Shown piece after piece: positions 63,506-64,000 of a stretch of DNA of 64,000 nucleotides (its first letter is position 1; each line of letters starts with the position of its first letter). The stretch lies in assembly GCA_024305405.1 (NCBI GenBank), contig JAKNDB010000070.1:1-64000 (forward strand), given 5' to 3'. The stretch is from Dirofilaria immitis. Its lineage: Eukaryota; Nematoda; Chromadorea; Rhabditida; Onchocercidae. The position numbers and the translations under genes were made by a program. The notes under the pieces are model-generated. The model searched no databases. It was not told where the DNA came from and saw nothing but the letters and a program-made list of their open reading frames with translations.

Positions 63506-64000
63506 GGGAGTAATTTTCGTATGACATAAATTTTTAATTCCCATTAATCTGATCTTTTGAATTCATTCCTTTTTTTCCATCTTAATAAATATTTAAATGA
63601 TGTAATGAAAATTTTAGATATTTATTTTATAGTTGCTTGTTCATAAACAATTTTTGATATTTAGGTATCGTTATAACTTTTTATTCATTTCTTATTTCGA
63701 TTTCTATACCGTGCTGCTAAAAAATGAGATTAATATAAATACTAAATAGCTTTGTATATAATATGTAACATATTGAGCAATAAAAAATGTTTTTTTCATA
63801 CTTGTTACAGTTATTAAGATGGAACTGTAGAGAATTTCCCATCAGCCAAATCAAATCAATGATTTGCAGTTTTAATTGATTTGTGATTTCTCATTCTATG
63901 CACCAATAAATACTACTCGTGTTTACATTCTTATTCGTTTATTTATTGTTGAGGAAAATTCTGAAATTTGAGGTTAGCATTGTTTGGAGGATGTAATGGC
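63506..64000. other. 3' flank of the AP-2 sigma gene
   Basis: AT-rich trailer with an AATAAA at about 63780. A further short stretch of mixed composition continues to the window edge with no recognised gene. Confidence 0.5.

Overview
The window looks like nuclear DNA of a parasitic nematode, most likely a filarial worm. It is strongly AT-rich. Its genes are cut into many small exons by introns with nematode-style TTTTCAG acceptors, and the encoded families are nematode ones: an UNC-41/stonin, a secreted protein with tandem ShKT domains, and a BEL/Pao retroelement. There is also a broken bacterial gene fragment that resembles Rickettsiales/Wolbachia genes. No CRISPR array, operon, rRNA or tRNA was recognised. 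The automatic open reading frames mostly miss the real genes, so the models here were assembled by hand from splice signals and codon phase.

Layout. 1-700: two tandem-repeat blocks. 846-1150: relic of a TrhO/UPF0176 gene. 2430-3708 (+): small secreted protein whose 87-bp exon occurs four times. 4204-6040 (+): unidentified multi-exon gene. 6041-13544: mostly featureless AT-rich DNA with a GC-richer island near 6150 and a three-copy repeat near 13000. 13545-14860 (-): protein with five ShKT domains. 14870-19582: no firm gene. 19583-38252 (-): unc-41 (stonin) in about 30 exons, with large simple repeats and an 880-bp minisatellite in its introns. 38253-45160: AT-rich, no firm gene. 45180-46890 (-): decayed beta-tubulin. 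47951-52045 (+): F-box/leucine-rich protein in 13 exons. 54989-55146: perfect 39-bp inverted repeat. 55846-57737 (+): calmodulin-like EF-hand protein. 58780-61355: decayed BEL/Pao retroelement pieces in opposed orientations. 62168-63505 (+): AP-2 sigma subunit, complete in three exons.

How the genes relate. UNC-41/stonin and the AP-2 sigma subunit both belong to the clathrin machinery that retrieves synaptic vesicle membrane, but they lie 24 kb apart on opposite strands with unrelated genes between, so neighbourhood alone does not imply co-regulation. The other genes look independent. Five single-base frame breaks in unc-41, and probably one in the F-box gene, sit at homopolymer runs. All six are repaired by one added base in the run, which points to sequencing or assembly errors rather than gene death. 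The beta-tubulin, TrhO and retroelement pieces carry substitutional stops and missing segments and do look dead.
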